A DNA stretch of 64,000 bases from Nocardia suismassiliense (GCF_900269665.1 NZ_LT985361.1:5595089-5659088); one strand, 5' to 3'; counted from the first letter of the stretch, positions 25,861 to 35,876 are shown. Numbers and translations: made by a program. Notes: generated by a model not told the origin, from the letters alone.

Positions 25861-26759
25861 TCAGGTGAGCTGGTCGAGGAGGGCCGCCAGTTCGCGAGCT
25901 TGGAGAACAACACCTATGTGTCCGGCCGGGAGGCTGTGGACGTCGAACGGGTTATCCGGTGTGAGATGGTCGGCGTCGTCGATCATTTCGTGGTCAGGGC
26001 TGCGGAGATGACGTTGTCTCGGGTGAGGCGGATATAGCTGCGGGGTATCCGTCCCCATGTGTCGGCGTCGACGCGAGCGTCGGCGAAGCTGGTTTGGGCG
26101 CCGTCCTCGGGTTGCATTCCGTAGTTGATCACCGGGAGCATTTGTTCCAGAGTCGCCTCGGGCATGTTGGTCAGCCGGAAATCCTCGAGGGCTTCGATAT
26201 CGGCCGACCGCAAGTCGAAGCGGATGAGGCCGCGGGAGACCGGCTCCATTCCCAGGAACAGCGAATGGTCCGAGTTCGGTGTGGGGACGTCCTTCATGGC
26301 TTCGGGCGTCTGGCTCAGCGCCATGGCGCTGGGGGCCTCAGCGGTGGACGGGCAGAACGCGGAGAGGTAGACGATGCGATAAATGGCCTCGGGTATGGCG
26401 TTGCCGACCAGACCGATCGTAATGCCGCCGAGGCTGTGGCCTACCAGGACGACCGGTCCGTGCCGACGTACACGCTGCACCACGTCGATGACGTGGGCGA
26501 CGTTGTCCTGCACGGTGATCGCGGCCATCGGTGACGGTCCGGCGGTGAAAGCGGCGATGTCGCGCGTTTGATAAGACACAGGAATCGGGGCGTCGAGCCC
26601 GTGCCCGGGTAGGTCCACCGGCAGGCTGCGGTGTCCGAGCAATGCCAGTTCGCGGACCACGGGCGTCCAGTAGAAGCTGTTGCTCGTCAGGCCGTGCACG
26701 AACACGAATGTCACAGCGGCAGTTGAGGTGTCAGGACGTTGACGGACAGGCTCGGGCAC
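25861..26759 (-). pseudogene. Frameshifted alpha/beta-hydrolase
   Basis: Alpha/beta-hydrolase of the EstC/MenH-like type. The intact part (GTG start at 26759, GGGGGGAT site; stop at 25983) has FVFVHGLTSNSFYWTPVV, the nucleophile elbow GHSLGG and the segment PRSYIRLTRDNVISAAL. That frame then stops, while the expected C-terminus continues in another frame to 25861: EMIDDADHLTPDNPFDVHSLPAGHIGVVLQARELAALLDQL. The catalytic histidine (LPAGHIG) is in the displaced part, so the 258-residue product would be inactive. One indel near 25985-26010 explains everything: a recent mutation or a sequencing error. Confidence 0.75.
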
Positions 26760-27004
26760 GGATCCCCCCGGATGAGATGACGACAGTTGCTGGGTTCTTA
26801 CCCACACCGGACTGCGGCCAACCCTCCCGATCAAGCTGGGGCAGGTGATTCGGCAGTTGCTGCGAGGGACCAGACGTGCTCTCGTGGCCGCGTATGCCGA
26901 GGAGCTGGCGCGGCTTCTTCGGCTGTGCCCCGACCCGGCCGGTCACCTGCTTTGGAGGTGCACCAAAACCCAGCCACCCCAACAACTTTGCGCACTCGCA
27001 GTGT

Positions 27005-27952
27005 TCAACGTGCCCCGAACATCTGCGTCCACCACGGCCCGGTGTCGAGCAAGGAACTTCCGCGCCCGGTGCCGGGTAGCGCACCGACACCGACCGACTT
27101 CCAGGAGCAGTTGAGCAGTTCCTCGCGGTGGCCCGAGCTACTCATCCAGCCCTGCATCGCCTCCTTGGGTGAACTCGCCCCCAGGGCAATGATTTCCGTG
27201 ACCTCGGACTGATAACCCTGCGCCTTCGCACGATGCTCGGGGTAGCGGTGACCGGGGTCGGGGCTGATGTGGTCGAAATATCTGCGGTCGCGCATCTCTT
27301 GGTTGTGCAGGCGCGCGGCGCGGGTCAACCGTTCGTCCAGACGTAGTGGCTGACAACCCTTCTTTCTTCGCTCGGCATTGGTGAGGTCGAGGACCTGCTT
27401 TTCCCACGCGGTCGCGCCCTGCCCTTCGCCGGGGGACGGTTCTGCCGGCTCGTCCGGCTTGGTCGGCTCCTCCGGTTTCGTCGGCACGTCCGGTTTCGTC
27501 GGCACGTCCGGTTTTGTCGGCACGTCCGGTTTCGACGGCTCGGGTTCGCCGCCCGCGCAGTCGGGTGCCGCAGGCTCGTCGGTTCCGGTGTCGACGAAAG
27601 CGTCACTGATCCATCGACCGCTGTCGAGCCGGTCCCACACGTCGGTCGCACCCCAAGCACCCTTGACCCGGTCGCCACGGGTCGTGCAGACGATCGTCAC
27701 CCGCGCGCCGTGCCGAACTCGGCCGACCTTCGAGCTCCGCAAACTCGGACCGGACCGCAAGTTGACCGGCCAACGCCAGTTCGGCGACTCGACGGTCCCC
27801 GTCGCCGGCTCGTCCGGTTCGGCGGTCGCCGGGCCTGCCATCGCACTCCCCGCGACGACAACCCCCACGCACACCGCACCGAGCACGGCACGTGACTGAC
27901 CGAAGCGCTCCCGCAACCTATTCCACATCTTCGCCCCTGCGTTCATCGACAC
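27005..27952 (-). CDS. Secreted CAP (SCP/PR1-like) protein with SH3-like domain
   Basis: 315-residue exported protein. A signal segment ends near AGPATA. Then comes an SH3b-like domain (WPVNLRSGPSLRSSKVGRVRHGARVTIVCTTRG) for cell-wall or ligand binding, a Pro/Lys repeat linker (TKPDVP units), and a CAP domain from about residue 185. The CAP domain contains VLDLTNAERRKKGCQPLRLDERLTRAARLHNQEM, RYFDHISPDPGHRYPEHR and GWMSSSGHREELLNCSWKSVGVG. CAP histidines and acids of the cavity are present. The GTG at 27952 is preferred (GGGAG five bases upstream); ATG 27946 is possible. Confidence 0.85.
   Translation of the reverse strand: MSMNAGAKMWNRLRERFGQSRAVLGAVCVGVVVAGSAMAGPATAEPDEPATGTVESPNWRWPVNLRSGPSLRSSKVGRVRHGARVTIVCTTRGDRVKGAWGATDVWDRLDSGRWISDAFVDTGTDEPAAPDCAGGEPEPSKPDVPTKPDVPTKPDVPTKPEEPTKPDEPAEPSPGEGQGATAWEKQVLDLTNAERRKKGCQPLRLDERLTRAARLHNQEMRDRRYFDHISPDPGHRYPEHRAKAQGYQSEVTEIIALGASSPKEAMQGWMSSSGHREELLNCSWKSVGVGALPGTGRGSSLLDTGPWWTQMFGAR
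27451..27540 (-). repeat. 18-bp tandem repeats encoding a Pro-Lys linker
   Basis: Five imperfect 18-bp units inside the CAP gene, each encoding a variant of TKPDVP/TKPEEP/TKPDEP. Three central units are nearly identical. This wall-spanning linker could vary in length between strains. Confidence 0.85.
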
Positions 27953-28202
27953 TGCTTCTCCCACTGCGGATTTGGCGAACGGAGGTGATCGCAATTCCTC
28001 CGTACTCGTTCTGATCAGTGTTGAAGCCGCCTTGATCCACCTACCGATCAGTACCGAAGGGTAGGGACCGATAACGGAACGGTCGAGTTGCGTAAGGTCT
28101 CGTTAATTCGAGTCAAGGCCAGTCTGAAACCACCAGGAAATAGCGCGGCCGGATCAATGACCAATCGCGCGATAGGTGAGTTGCCGGAACGGAGGGCCGG
28201 AA

Positions 28203-29879
28203 CTACTCCGGCACCGCCGATCGCGGCTGTGCCAGAACACTTTCCACCGCAACGGCGACGAAACCGCCGCGGACCACCACGATTCGATCGGCCGCCTCGC
28301 TCCAGTACAGGGCCGAGTAGCTGGACCGGTCGTCGAACATCTCCGGCGGCAACGAAATGTAGGTGCCGTCTTCCGGGAAGTAGAGGACCCCGACATCACC
28401 CTCGTCGTTTTCACCGAACTTCAACAGCAGACCGCCGTCCGGTCCCGGACGCACGGCCATCACATTCGTCCACGCTTCGACATGCCGGATCGGTGTACCA
28501 CCGCGATGGATTTCGTACAGGTCGCGGTTGGACAGATAGAAGAATCCGTCGTCCCCCGCTGGCACCGAGGTGAACGCGACGTGCGAGCGCTCGGCGCCCA
28601 TCTCGAAGGAGCGGACGCAGCCGGTGCCCGTCGCATCGAGCTCGTAACCGTTTCCGTCCCAGATCAATACGGTGCTGCCGTCCGCCAGCCGGGCGCCCCC
28701 GGTCATCGGCAGCGCGGCGTCGCCGAGCACACTCTTCACCACGGCGGCAGCCGGAATGCCAGGAATCTGCTCCCACGCACCAGATTCCGCGAGCCACAGC
28801 GGACCAGGCAGCGGGTCACCGACATTCAGGCCGCCGAATCTCAGCAGGTGCCGCTTCACCTCGTGCAACACCACGGGACGCGCGCCGAGAACGTAGCATT
28901 CGTGCGCGTTGAGGTCGGCCTCGCCCGGCCCCTTGGCCGGCAGTAATTTCGGCGCGTCGTCCGCCCCGTCCACCAGGATCGGCCCGAACACGCGCGGGCG
29001 CGCCTTCGTATCGTGGGTCGACATCGCGAGCCATCCACCGGTGGGCGTCCGCGCTGCCGCTACCCAGAATTCGTTGCGCTGCAACGACAAACGCGGCGGC
29101 CACACCGCGAGATCCCACAACTCCACCCGCGGATTCTTGCCGTCGCTGTGCGACAGCAGGAAGCCGTCGACGATGTCATCGAGCACGCTCGCGATCGGCG
29201 AAGCCGGTGCGGTCTCCACCGCGGCGGCCGGAGTTCCGTCGTTGCCCAGGTACTGCGCCCACATCAGCTCCGGATCGCCCGGGAACTCCCCGGCCGCGGG
29301 CACCGCGAGATCGGTTGCCTCCCAATACCCCAGCTTGCGGTCGGCCGCCGCCCGCAGCGTCGCGACGATCCCCCGGTACTTCCGCCGCTCCCCTTTCGAC
29401 AATGGTACGAGCTGCTCTTGCACCCAGTCCAGCACGTCCGCCACATGATCAGCGGGCACATACAGACCCGTCGAATAGTTCCCGCTGAACCATGCCGACG
29501 AAAATTGCCGATGAAGTTGCGGATGCGCCGCAACAACTTCGGTGAACAGCCCGTCCGGCGCGTACTCGGCCTTCGGCACGAACACCGAGTCCGGGAACAC
29601 CCGCCCTTCTTCGAACGCGAGACTCAGCGCCAATCCTCGCTCGTACCGGTACGGCAACATCGAAGCACTGAACATCACCGCCGCAACGGATACGGCCTCC
29701 GCCGCCGCCCGCGCGTCCGCTCCCAGCAACAGCTCCCGCACTCGCCGCCAAAGGTCCTCGGCACCTGGATGCACCCGATCCAACGCTGTCGGCTCGGTAG
29801 AACTCCCCAGCAACCGGGGCACGAACTGCTCCCGGATCGCGTCCTCGTCAACCAGATGCAATGTGCAGTCGTATCCCAT
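28203..29879 (-). CDS. Hypothetical protein with beta-propeller-like C-terminal part, 558 aa
   Basis: Large soluble protein without a recognised family. Residues 1-210 form a helical domain (CTLHLVDEDAIREQFVPRLL, then AAAEAVSVAAVMFSASMLPYRYERGLALSLAF). The second half has repeated beta-rich blocks (PRVELWDLAVWPPRLSLQRNEFWVAAA, GGWLAMSTHD, LADGSTVLIWDGNGYELDA, GDDGFFYLSNRDLYEIHRG) suggesting a propeller. The ATG at 29879 is used because GGTGGAGGATC precedes it; the frame extends back to 30248 only as antisense to the cupin region. It stands alone. Confidence 0.65.
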   Translation of the reverse strand: MGYDCTLHLVDEDAIREQFVPRLLGSSTEPTALDRVHPGAEDLWRRVRELLLGADARAAAEAVSVAAVMFSASMLPYRYERGLALSLAFEEGRVFPDSVFVPKAEYAPDGLFTEVVAAHPQLHRQFSSAWFSGNYSTGLYVPADHVADVLDWVQEQLVPLSKGERRKYRGIVATLRAAADRKLGYWEATDLAVPAAGEFPGDPELMWAQYLGNDGTPAAAVETAPASPIASVLDDIVDGFLLSHSDGKNPRVELWDLAVWPPRLSLQRNEFWVAAARTPTGGWLAMSTHDTKARPRVFGPILVDGADDAPKLLPAKGPGEADLNAHECYVLGARPVVLHEVKRHLLRFGGLNVGDPLPGPLWLAESGAWEQIPGIPAAAVVKSVLGDAALPMTGGARLADGSTVLIWDGNGYELDATGTGCVRSFEMGAERSHVAFTSVPAGDDGFFYLSNRDLYEIHRGGTPIRHVEAWTNVMAVRPGPDGGLLLKFGENDEGDVGVLYFPEDGTYISLPPEMFDDRSSYSALYWSEAADRIVVVRGGFVAVAVESVLAQPRSAVPE

Positions 29880-30009
29880 GATCCTCCACCTCGTCCTGCC
29901 CCCCACATGCAACCATGGGCACGGACCCGGTCTCCACCGGTGGGTGGTCAGCACACTCGGCGCAGGCCATTCCGGGCCCGCGCCACGACCGCCGTTCGGC
30001 TCGCGGTAG

Positions 30010-30420
30010 TCAGGAGTCTTGCGCCCACGTCGGGAACTCCCCCGGTGCCAACTCGACGAAGTCCGGCAGACCACGAAGGGCGGCTTCCGCGCCACCGGGG
30101 GTATAGGTTGCCACCAATCGAAGCGGGCGCCAGCCGGTGTTGTAGGTGGAGTGCAGGGTGCCGCGCGGTATCCACACTGCGTCGCCGGCCTTGATGGCGA
30201 ATTCGTCGCCGTCACCGACAGTTTGGCGCCCCTCGCCGTCCACGACATAAAGGATTTCGTCGGAGTCGGGATGGTCGTGGCGGTCGTGGCCTTTGTTCGG
30301 GTTGATCACCACCTCGCCGAGCGTCGACGACGCACCGTTGACGTTGTCGGGCGTGACAAGCCATTTGATCGAGCCCCAGTCGAAAACCATTGTCGCGACA
30401 GTGTTCGGATCGCGGTACAT
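30010..30420 (-). CDS. Cupin-domain protein
   Basis: 136-residue single-domain cupin, a metal-binding double-stranded beta-helix. Motif 1 is HDRHDHPDSDEILYVVDGEG (His, His, Glu ligands) and motif 2 GDAVWIPRGTLHSTYNTG (His). It could be a small dioxygenase, isomerase or ligand-binding protein. A strong AAGGAGAG precedes the ATG. It is the last gene of a four-gene leftward operon with the TIM-barrel, UPF0261 and acyl-CoA dehydrogenase-like genes, suggesting a role in the same degradation pathway. Confidence 0.85.
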   Translation of the reverse strand: MYRDPNTVATMVFDWGSIKWLVTPDNVNGASSTLGEVVINPNKGHDRHDHPDSDEILYVVDGEGRQTVGDGDEFAIKAGDAVWIPRGTLHSTYNTGWRPLRLVATYTPGGAEAALRGLPDFVELAPGEFPTWAQDS

Positions 30421-30459
30421 AAGACTCTCCTTCGTCGAGCCTCGCGGGATATTCGTGAC

Positions 30460-31290
30460 TCACCGGTGGCTGGTGGGGATTTCCTTGAAGGCGCGAAGCT
30501 GGTCGGAGATGGCGCGTTCGACGGGCAGCCGCTCCATCGATGACGCACCGAAGAATCCCGCGACACCGTGCGTGCGCTCGAGAATGTAGCGCACGTCGCC
30601 GGGATCGGCGATCGGGCCGCCGTGACACAACACGTGGATATCGGGGTCGACCGCCGCAGCCGCGTCACGCATCGCCTGCACCCGCACCACCGCCTCATCG
30701 AGAGTAATCGCCGTTGTCGCGCCGATACTGCCCTTCGTCGTCAAGCCCATGTGCGGCACGATGATATCCGCGCCGGCCTGCGCCATCGCGGTAGCTTGCT
30801 CCACGTCGAATACATATGGTGCGGTCAGCAACTCGCGCTCGGCTGCCAACCGGATCAACTCGATTTCGAGATCGAACCCCATGCCGGTCTCTTCGAGATT
30901 CGCGCGGAAGACACCATCGATCAGACCGACGGTGGGAAAGTTCTGGACACCGGTGAACCCGATTGCGTGGATCTCATCGAGAAACCGCGGCATCTGCCGG
31001 AACGGGTCGGTGCCGCAGACACCGGCGAGGACCGCGGTCTGCTCGACGACGGGAAGAACTTCGGCGGCCATCTCCATCACTATCGCGTTGGCATCGCCAT
31101 AGGGCATCAGGCCGGCGAGGGAGCCACGACCGGCCATCCTGAACCGCCCCGAGTTATAGATGATGATGAGGTCGGCCCCACCCATCTCCGCGGACTTGGC
31201 CGACAGTCCGGTGCCCGCGCCGGCACCGATCAGTGGCTGACCGGCATCGAGTTGGCTGCGAAATCCTGCGAGAGCTTGTTCACGATTCAC
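30460..31290 (-). CDS. Phosphoenolpyruvate hydrolase-family TIM-barrel protein
   Basis: 276-residue TIM barrel of the family usually paired with UPF0261/Tm-1-like proteins. Strand and loop signatures include [58 protein letters not shown] and [17 protein letters not shown]. The family has been annotated as PEP mutase/hydrolase-like, but the reaction for this branch is not settled. The GTG start at 31290 overlaps the stop of the UPF0261 gene by 11 bases, with GGAGCGC upstream, so the two subunits are probably co-translated and act together. Confidence 0.82.
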   Translation of the reverse strand: MNREQALAGFRSQLDAGQPLIGAGAGTGLSAKSAEMGGADLIIIYNSGRFRMAGRGSLAGLMPYGDANAIVMEMAAEVLPVVEQTAVLAGVCGTDPFRQMPRFLDEIHAIGFTGVQNFPTVGLIDGVFRANLEETGMGFDLEIELIRLAAERELLTAPYVFDVEQATAMAQAGADIIVPHMGLTTKGSIGATTAITLDEAVVRVQAMRDAAAAVDPDIHVLCHGGPIADPGDVRYILERTHGVAGFFGASSMERLPVERAISDQLRAFKEIPTSHR

Positions 31291-32518
31291 GATGTGCGCT
31301 CCTGATCAGTCGGTGCAGATGCTCGGCGGCCGCTGTCGCGAACGCCGAGCTGTTGATGTCCTGGTCGCTATCGATCACCTCGACGCGGGTTCCGGCCACC
31401 GCCTCGAGTACCGAGTCGATGCACGCCGCGTCCGCAGCAGGGTCCCAGAATGGTCCACCGTCCACGTCGACCGCGGACAGTCCGCCGCGGGGGATGAACA
31501 ACGCGGTGGGACCGGTGGCCGCTGCCAGCTTCCGGCCGAGTACGTCACCGATCTGGGCCGCTTCGACGGCACTCGTACGCAGCAACGTGACGGTCTCGTT
31601 GTGGACGAGCAGGTTTCGGTCGCTGAACCGCTCCGGCACGGTGTCCTTCGGCCCGAAGTTCACCATGTCCAAGGCGCCGAGGCTGACGACCTGTGGAATG
31701 CCCGCCTTTGCGGCTGCGGTGAGCCGATCAGGCCCGGCGGACAACACCCCGCCGACGACCTCGTCGGCGATCTCCGTAGTGGTGAGGTCGAGCACGCCGA
31801 CGAAGTGCCCGTCAGCGGCCAAATTCTCCATGGTGCGACCGCCGGAGCCGGTGGCGTGGAATACCAGCACCTCGTACCCCAGTTCCGCCAACCGGCGCCG
31901 AGCGGTATCCACGGCGGGGGTGGTGACGCCGAACATGGTGGCGGCGACGAGGGGCTTGTCCTGTGCCACAGCACTTTTCGATCGCCGACTCTCGTAAGCA
32001 CCGGCCATTCCCGCGATCGCAGCCGCGGCGTTACCCAGCACCTGACGGGATATCGAATTGATCCCCGCCACGTCGACGACGCTGTACATCAGCGTCATGT
32101 CGATCGTCCCGACATACGGCGAGACATCCCCACCGGCCATTGTCGAGACCAGCAGCTTCGGCAGGCCGACAGGCAACGCTTGCATGACAGTCGCGGCAAT
32201 CGCGGAACCTCCGCTACCACCGAGGGCGAGCACACCACTGAGCCGACCCTGCGCGTACAGACGCTCGGCGATGGTAACGGCGCCGGCCGCCATCACCGCG
32301 AGGGCGACACCACGGTCACGCCGGCGTCTGAGCTCCGTCAGATCGGCGCCCGCCGCGGCAGCGACCGCGGCCGAGTCCACGTCGGCGACGAGGGACGAGG
32401 TCCCCAAGACACCGGTGTCGACCAGCACGACGTCCTTGCCGGATTCGACGATCAAGTCACGGACGTACGCGTACTCCTCCCCCTTCGTGTCGAAGGTTCC
32501 CAACAGCATGATGGCCAT
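31280..32518 (-). CDS. UPF0261/Tm-1-like ATP-binding protein
   Basis: 412-residue protein of the UPF0261 family, related to the tomato Tm-1 N-terminal ATP-binding domain. Conserved segments are [61 protein letters not shown] and [19 protein letters not shown]. Family members act next to the TIM-barrel partner encoded immediately downstream, apparently as a two-component enzyme on a carboxylic or keto acid; the substrate is unknown. The ATG at 32518 has GGAGGAG at proper distance. Confidence 0.87.
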   Translation of the reverse strand: MAIMLLGTFDTKGEEYAYVRDLIVESGKDVVLVDTGVLGTSSLVADVDSAAVAAAAGADLTELRRRRDRGVALAVMAAGAVTIAERLYAQGRLSGVLALGGSGGSAIAATVMQALPVGLPKLLVSTMAGGDVSPYVGTIDMTLMYSVVDVAGINSISRQVLGNAAAAIAGMAGAYESRRSKSAVAQDKPLVAATMFGVTTPAVDTARRRLAELGYEVLVFHATGSGGRTMENLAADGHFVGVLDLTTTEIADEVVGGVLSAGPDRLTAAAKAGIPQVVSLGALDMVNFGPKDTVPERFSDRNLLVHNETVTLLRTSAVEAAQIGDVLGRKLAAATGPTALFIPRGGLSAVDVDGGPFWDPAADAACIDSVLEAVAGTRVEVIDSDQDINSSAFATAAAEHLHRLIRSAHRES

Positions 32519-32537
32519 GCGCCACTCCTCCGGGTGA

Positions 32538-33719
32538 TCAGTCGACCAGGTCGAGGAACTCCCAGTGCGCCTCGGGTTGGGCGCCGCTGAGCCACTTTCC
32601 GCAATTCTGCAGGACTATCGGGCCCGAGGTGATGTGCTGGGTGCCGGTGTTGAGGTCGCGGAGGAAGCGTTCGATCGGGCCGCGGCGGATCGCGGTTGTC
32701 GCTGCCCATCGGTGCACGGTCTGGCCGATGTCGTATGCGGTCCACGTGGTGTGGTTGAGGACCAGACGGATCAGCGTCTCCTGTTCGGTACTCAGCAAGT
32801 CACCTGCGGCGAGCGTTTCTTCATTGTCCTGCCAGGCTTGCAGCACCCACGCGCGGGCGGCGCGCAGCCTGGCTTCGGCGGTCGCATAGTCGGCGTGGAA
32901 TTGCGCGGTGTCGACGGCGGCGTGGAACGTACCCGACTTCTGCGCAGCGTAGAGCTTCAGTTCGTCGAGCAGCCGTCGGCCGACACCGAGTGCCCAGCCG
33001 GTGTGCACGATCGCGGACATGTTCACGATGCCGATGCGATAGATCGCGCCGCCGTTGGCGGGGGCCATCGTGGTCGCGCGATACGTGTGCGTCTGCGGCA
33101 CAAAGACATCGGTGCAGTGATAGTCGATGCTGCTGGTCGCGCGGAGTCCGAGCACGTCCCAGTTGTCGACGAGAGTCACCTGCGACTTGGGCATCGCCAG
33201 TATCCGGGGCTCGCCGGTCCCCTCGACCTGGATCGCACTGTGGATATGCGTGGCCAGCGCCATACCGGAGGCGAACTGCCATTCCCCACTGACCAGGTAG
33301 CCGCCGTCCACCGGGACCGCCCGGCCGGGCCGGGTGCCATGGCCGGAGAGCAGGGCGTGTTCACCGCCCGCGATATCGGGGAACAGATCAGCGGCCGCGA
33401 CGGCGCCGAGATAGGCCGCAGTGGTGCCGGTCATCATCTGTAGCGCCATCATCGTCCATCCGGCCGCGGCGTCGTGGTAGCTGAGCCGCTCGATCGTGCG
33501 AATCAACTGACGCGGGGAGAATTCGTAACCGCCGAGATTCTCCGGCAGACCTGCCCGGATGATTCCCGTGCCCAGCAACGACTTCGCGACGTCCGCGGTG
33601 AGCCTGCCGAGTTCGTCGGCCGCCGCCGCGTCCGCTTCGATGGACTCGCCGAGCGCGTCGATCCGTGCCAGCATCGCCGGGAATTCTTCGCTGATGTGTA
33701 GCCGAGCCGAGGCTGTCAC
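32538..33719 (-). CDS. Acyl-CoA dehydrogenase-fold flavin monooxygenase/dehydrogenase
   Basis: 393-residue flavoprotein with the acyl-CoA dehydrogenase fold. Marks are LGRLTADVAKSLLGTGIIRAGLPENLGGYEFSPRQLIRTIERLSYHDAAAGWTMM and the FAD-binding TSSIDYHCTDVFVPQTHTYRA, with a basic C-terminal helix rather than the classical catalytic Glu. It therefore looks more like the HsaA/DszC-type FMNH2-dependent hydroxylases than a true dehydrogenase. I use the GTG at 33719, preceded by AGGAGGAAGC, as the start; the frame back to 33791 is spurious. First gene of the operon ending at the cupin. Confidence 0.8.
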   Translation of the reverse strand: MTASARLHISEEFPAMLARIDALGESIEADAAAADELGRLTADVAKSLLGTGIIRAGLPENLGGYEFSPRQLIRTIERLSYHDAAAGWTMMALQMMTGTTAAYLGAVAAADLFPDIAGGEHALLSGHGTRPGRAVPVDGGYLVSGEWQFASGMALATHIHSAIQVEGTGEPRILAMPKSQVTLVDNWDVLGLRATSSIDYHCTDVFVPQTHTYRATTMAPANGGAIYRIGIVNMSAIVHTGWALGVGRRLLDELKLYAAQKSGTFHAAVDTAQFHADYATAEARLRAARAWVLQAWQDNEETLAAGDLLSTEQETLIRLVLNHTTWTAYDIGQTVHRWAATTAIRRGPIERFLRDLNTGTQHITSGPIVLQNCGKWLSGAQPEAHWEFLDLVD

Positions 33720-34118
33720 ACGCTTCCTCCTGGATTCGAAACCACAGTGGGGACGGCACCTTTCGCCAGCCCGGTCGCTCTTGCGCGCCAACCACCACTC
33801 TCCGGTGCGAACCCTGCCCGCGCAACGTGCGTGGTCGGCTCAGCGGACCCGTTGGGGACTGGGGAGTTCGCATTCAGCTCGGCAACCTCGATCAGTACCG
33901 CGTTCAGGCGCTAGCACCCCCGGGCAAGTTGAATCCGGAGTGGGCTCTGTCCTCCCTTGCTATCCTGATCGGCATCGCGACGTGCCGCCCTCAGCAGAGG
34001 TCCAATCCGTAGGCACCGCAACGTATATGGCTCCACGAGAGTGCCGCAGTGACACTCGGTGCACGATCTGACAGTTTCTTCGAAGCACAGCTGACTCGCC
34101 GTCGGGACGGGAGACAGA
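33720..34118. other. Upstream region of the catabolic operon
   Basis: About 400 bases without a convincing gene. It should contain the leftward promoter of the flavoenzyme operon and the rightward one of the small membrane protein at 34119. No palindromic operator stood out by eye. Confidence 0.45.
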
Positions 34119-34223
34119 ATGAGAAGGTACCTCTCAGCGCTCCCCTGGCTGATCGTTTATGTCGCCCTCTGCGGTGTCGCGACATGGCTGCTGGCGGTCG
34201 GTTGGCTGCACGTCTACCCGTAG
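34119..34223 (+). CDS. Small single-helix membrane protein, 34 aa
   Basis: A short gene with a good GGGAG site five bases before the ATG. The 34-residue product begins MRRYLSALPW, has one hydrophobic helix (LIVYVALCGVATWLLAVGWL) with basic residues first, and ends HVYP. The topology is N-in, C-out by the positive-inside rule. It stops only six bases from the end of the convergent MFS transporter gene. Such miniproteins sometimes stabilise transporters, but nothing here proves that. Confidence 0.5.
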   Translation: MRRYLSALPWLIVYVALCGVATWLLAVGWLHVYP

Positions 34224-34229
34224 CGCGCA

Positions 34230-35876
34230 TCACGCGATGGCCCGTAGTTCCTCGGCGGTGATCTCCTCCAGTGAGCGCCTGCGCGTCTCGACCAGGAAGG
34301 CGATGCCCGCCGCGGCCGCGATGGTCATCGGGACGGCACTGATGAGCGCGGTCATCGAAATCGACGGTGCCGCAACGGCGAGCACCACGAGCGCGAGCAC
34401 GATGATGCCGCCCGCCTTGCTCATGCCGGCCGCCAATCCGGTGCCGCGGGAACGTATTCGCGTCGGATACACCTCGGCGCCGTAAGCGACGAGCACCGCC
34501 ACCACCGAGCTCGCGCCCCAGATCGGTGGAATGAGTAGTGCGTAGAGCAGAGTCTTGTTGTCCGCGATGCGATCTCCGAGCGCGACGAACCCGAACAGTG
34601 AAACCGCAAGCAGCGCACTGAGTATCACCATCGTCCATTTCGATGAGCGGTGGTAGCAGTAGGCGACCAGGAAGTTGAGGGGGAAGCCGATCAGCGCGGA
34701 GTCGCGCAGGATCTGATCGGCCGAGACGCCGCTGTACCCGAGTTGGCGCAGGTTGGTCGGCAGCCAGAGCTGGAAGCCGTAGACGACCAGGCCGACGCCG
34801 AGACCGACCAGCACCAGGACGGTGGTGATCCCACCGAACGGCGCCTGCACCAGACGACGGTATCCCCCCTTGACACCGGATTCGATGGTGAGTTCGGAGT
34901 TTTCGACCTCGGTGATCGATGCGTTGTAGACCCGCAGCACCTGCTCTGCCTCCCGGCGGCGGCCCAGCGCCAGCAGGAAACGCGGTGACTCGGGGATCCA
35001 TCGGGTGAGCAGAATAGTCAGCAGGCCGGTCGGGAACCCGATCAGCCACATCACCCGCCAGCCGTAACTGTCGCCGACGGTGGCCGAGAGCCAACTGGTG
35101 ATGATGTAGGCGCCCGCGATATCGCCACCGATCAAGACCATCAGCCAGCCCCGATGCCGGGCCGGAATCGTCTCGGCGAGCAGCGTGAACGCGATCGGCA
35201 GCATGCCGCCCGCGCTGATGCCCATGATCAGGCACATCAGCAGATTCAGCTCGAAACTCGGCATCGCACCACACACCGACGTGGCCACGAAGAACACCCC
35301 GGCCAGCAGAATCGCCGCCTTGCGGCCGATCTTGTCGCTGAGCCAACCCCAGAGGAACGAGCCGATCACCGTGCCGGTGATCCCCGCGAGCGGCAGCAGC
35401 GCGGCGGGCAGACCACCACCGGGATTGGTCGCGGTCCGCAACCCGTACTCCTCGGCGACCCCGGGCACGACGAACGCCAGCGTGGTCGGCTTCATCACGT
35501 CGATGGTGATCGCCGCGGCCATCACCAGCAACAGAATCACATGCACGCGATTGATCGGGGCGTCATCCAGCGCGCGCACCCGCAGGTTTGCCACCTGATC
35601 ACGCTGTGCCCCAACAGGAACCAGGCCATAGGCGGTAACGACGAGACCGACGACGATCAACACCATTCCTGCGATCATCGATGTATCCATGGGCATGTCG
35701 GCCATGTGATAACCCATGTGCCTGGACTCCCAGTACATCGGAAAGTGCAGCGCGGTGCCCAAAGTTGTTGCGGCGAGCCCGAACCAGAAGGCGCGGGTAC
35801 GCCGCCGAATAGGCGCCGGACGAGGGCCGTCGTCGGATTGCTCGATCGATGAGTCGAAATGTCTTTGGCTACACAC
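34230..35876 (-). CDS. MFS transporter (sugar/aromatic-acid type)
   Basis: 548-residue major facilitator with 12 membrane segments plus an N-terminal hydrophobic pair. Motif A appears as GWLSDKIGRKAAILLAG and its second-half counterpart in the loop near SSKWTM. Other family landmarks are IPARHRGWLMVLIGGDIAGAY, WRVMWLIGFPTGLLTILLTRWIPESPRFLLALGRRREAEQVL and YPTRIRSRGTGLAAGMSKAGG. It resembles the AaeB/benzoate or sugar porter branch and may import the substrate of the neighbouring catabolic operon. The start is the GTG at 35876. Confidence 0.82.
   Translation of the reverse strand: MCSQRHFDSSIEQSDDGPRPAPIRRRTRAFWFGLAATTLGTALHFPMYWESRHMGYHMADMPMDTSMIAGMVLIVVGLVVTAYGLVPVGAQRDQVANLRVRALDDAPINRVHVILLLVMAAAITIDVMKPTTLAFVVPGVAEEYGLRTATNPGGGLPAALLPLAGITGTVIGSFLWGWLSDKIGRKAAILLAGVFFVATSVCGAMPSFELNLLMCLIMGISAGGMLPIAFTLLAETIPARHRGWLMVLIGGDIAGAYIITSWLSATVGDSYGWRVMWLIGFPTGLLTILLTRWIPESPRFLLALGRRREAEQVLRVYNASITEVENSELTIESGVKGGYRRLVQAPFGGITTVLVLVGLGVGLVVYGFQLWLPTNLRQLGYSGVSADQILRDSALIGFPLNFLVAYCYHRSSKWTMVILSALLAVSLFGFVALGDRIADNKTLLYALLIPPIWGASSVVAVLVAYGAEVYPTRIRSRGTGLAAGMSKAGGIIVLALVVLAVAAPSISMTALISAVPMTIAAAAGIAFLVETRRRSLEEITAEELRAIA

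Noticed and set aside
26845-27114. Plus-strand frame between the hydrolase and CAP genes (RALVAAYAEELARLLRL)
   Set aside because: The middle looks mildly coding, but it runs antisense into the end of the CAP gene and lacks a start signal; not supported enough to list.
27451-27540. Possible CRISPR-like repeats
   Set aside because: The 18-bp units are contiguous with no spacers and encode a proline-lysine linker in frame within the CAP gene.
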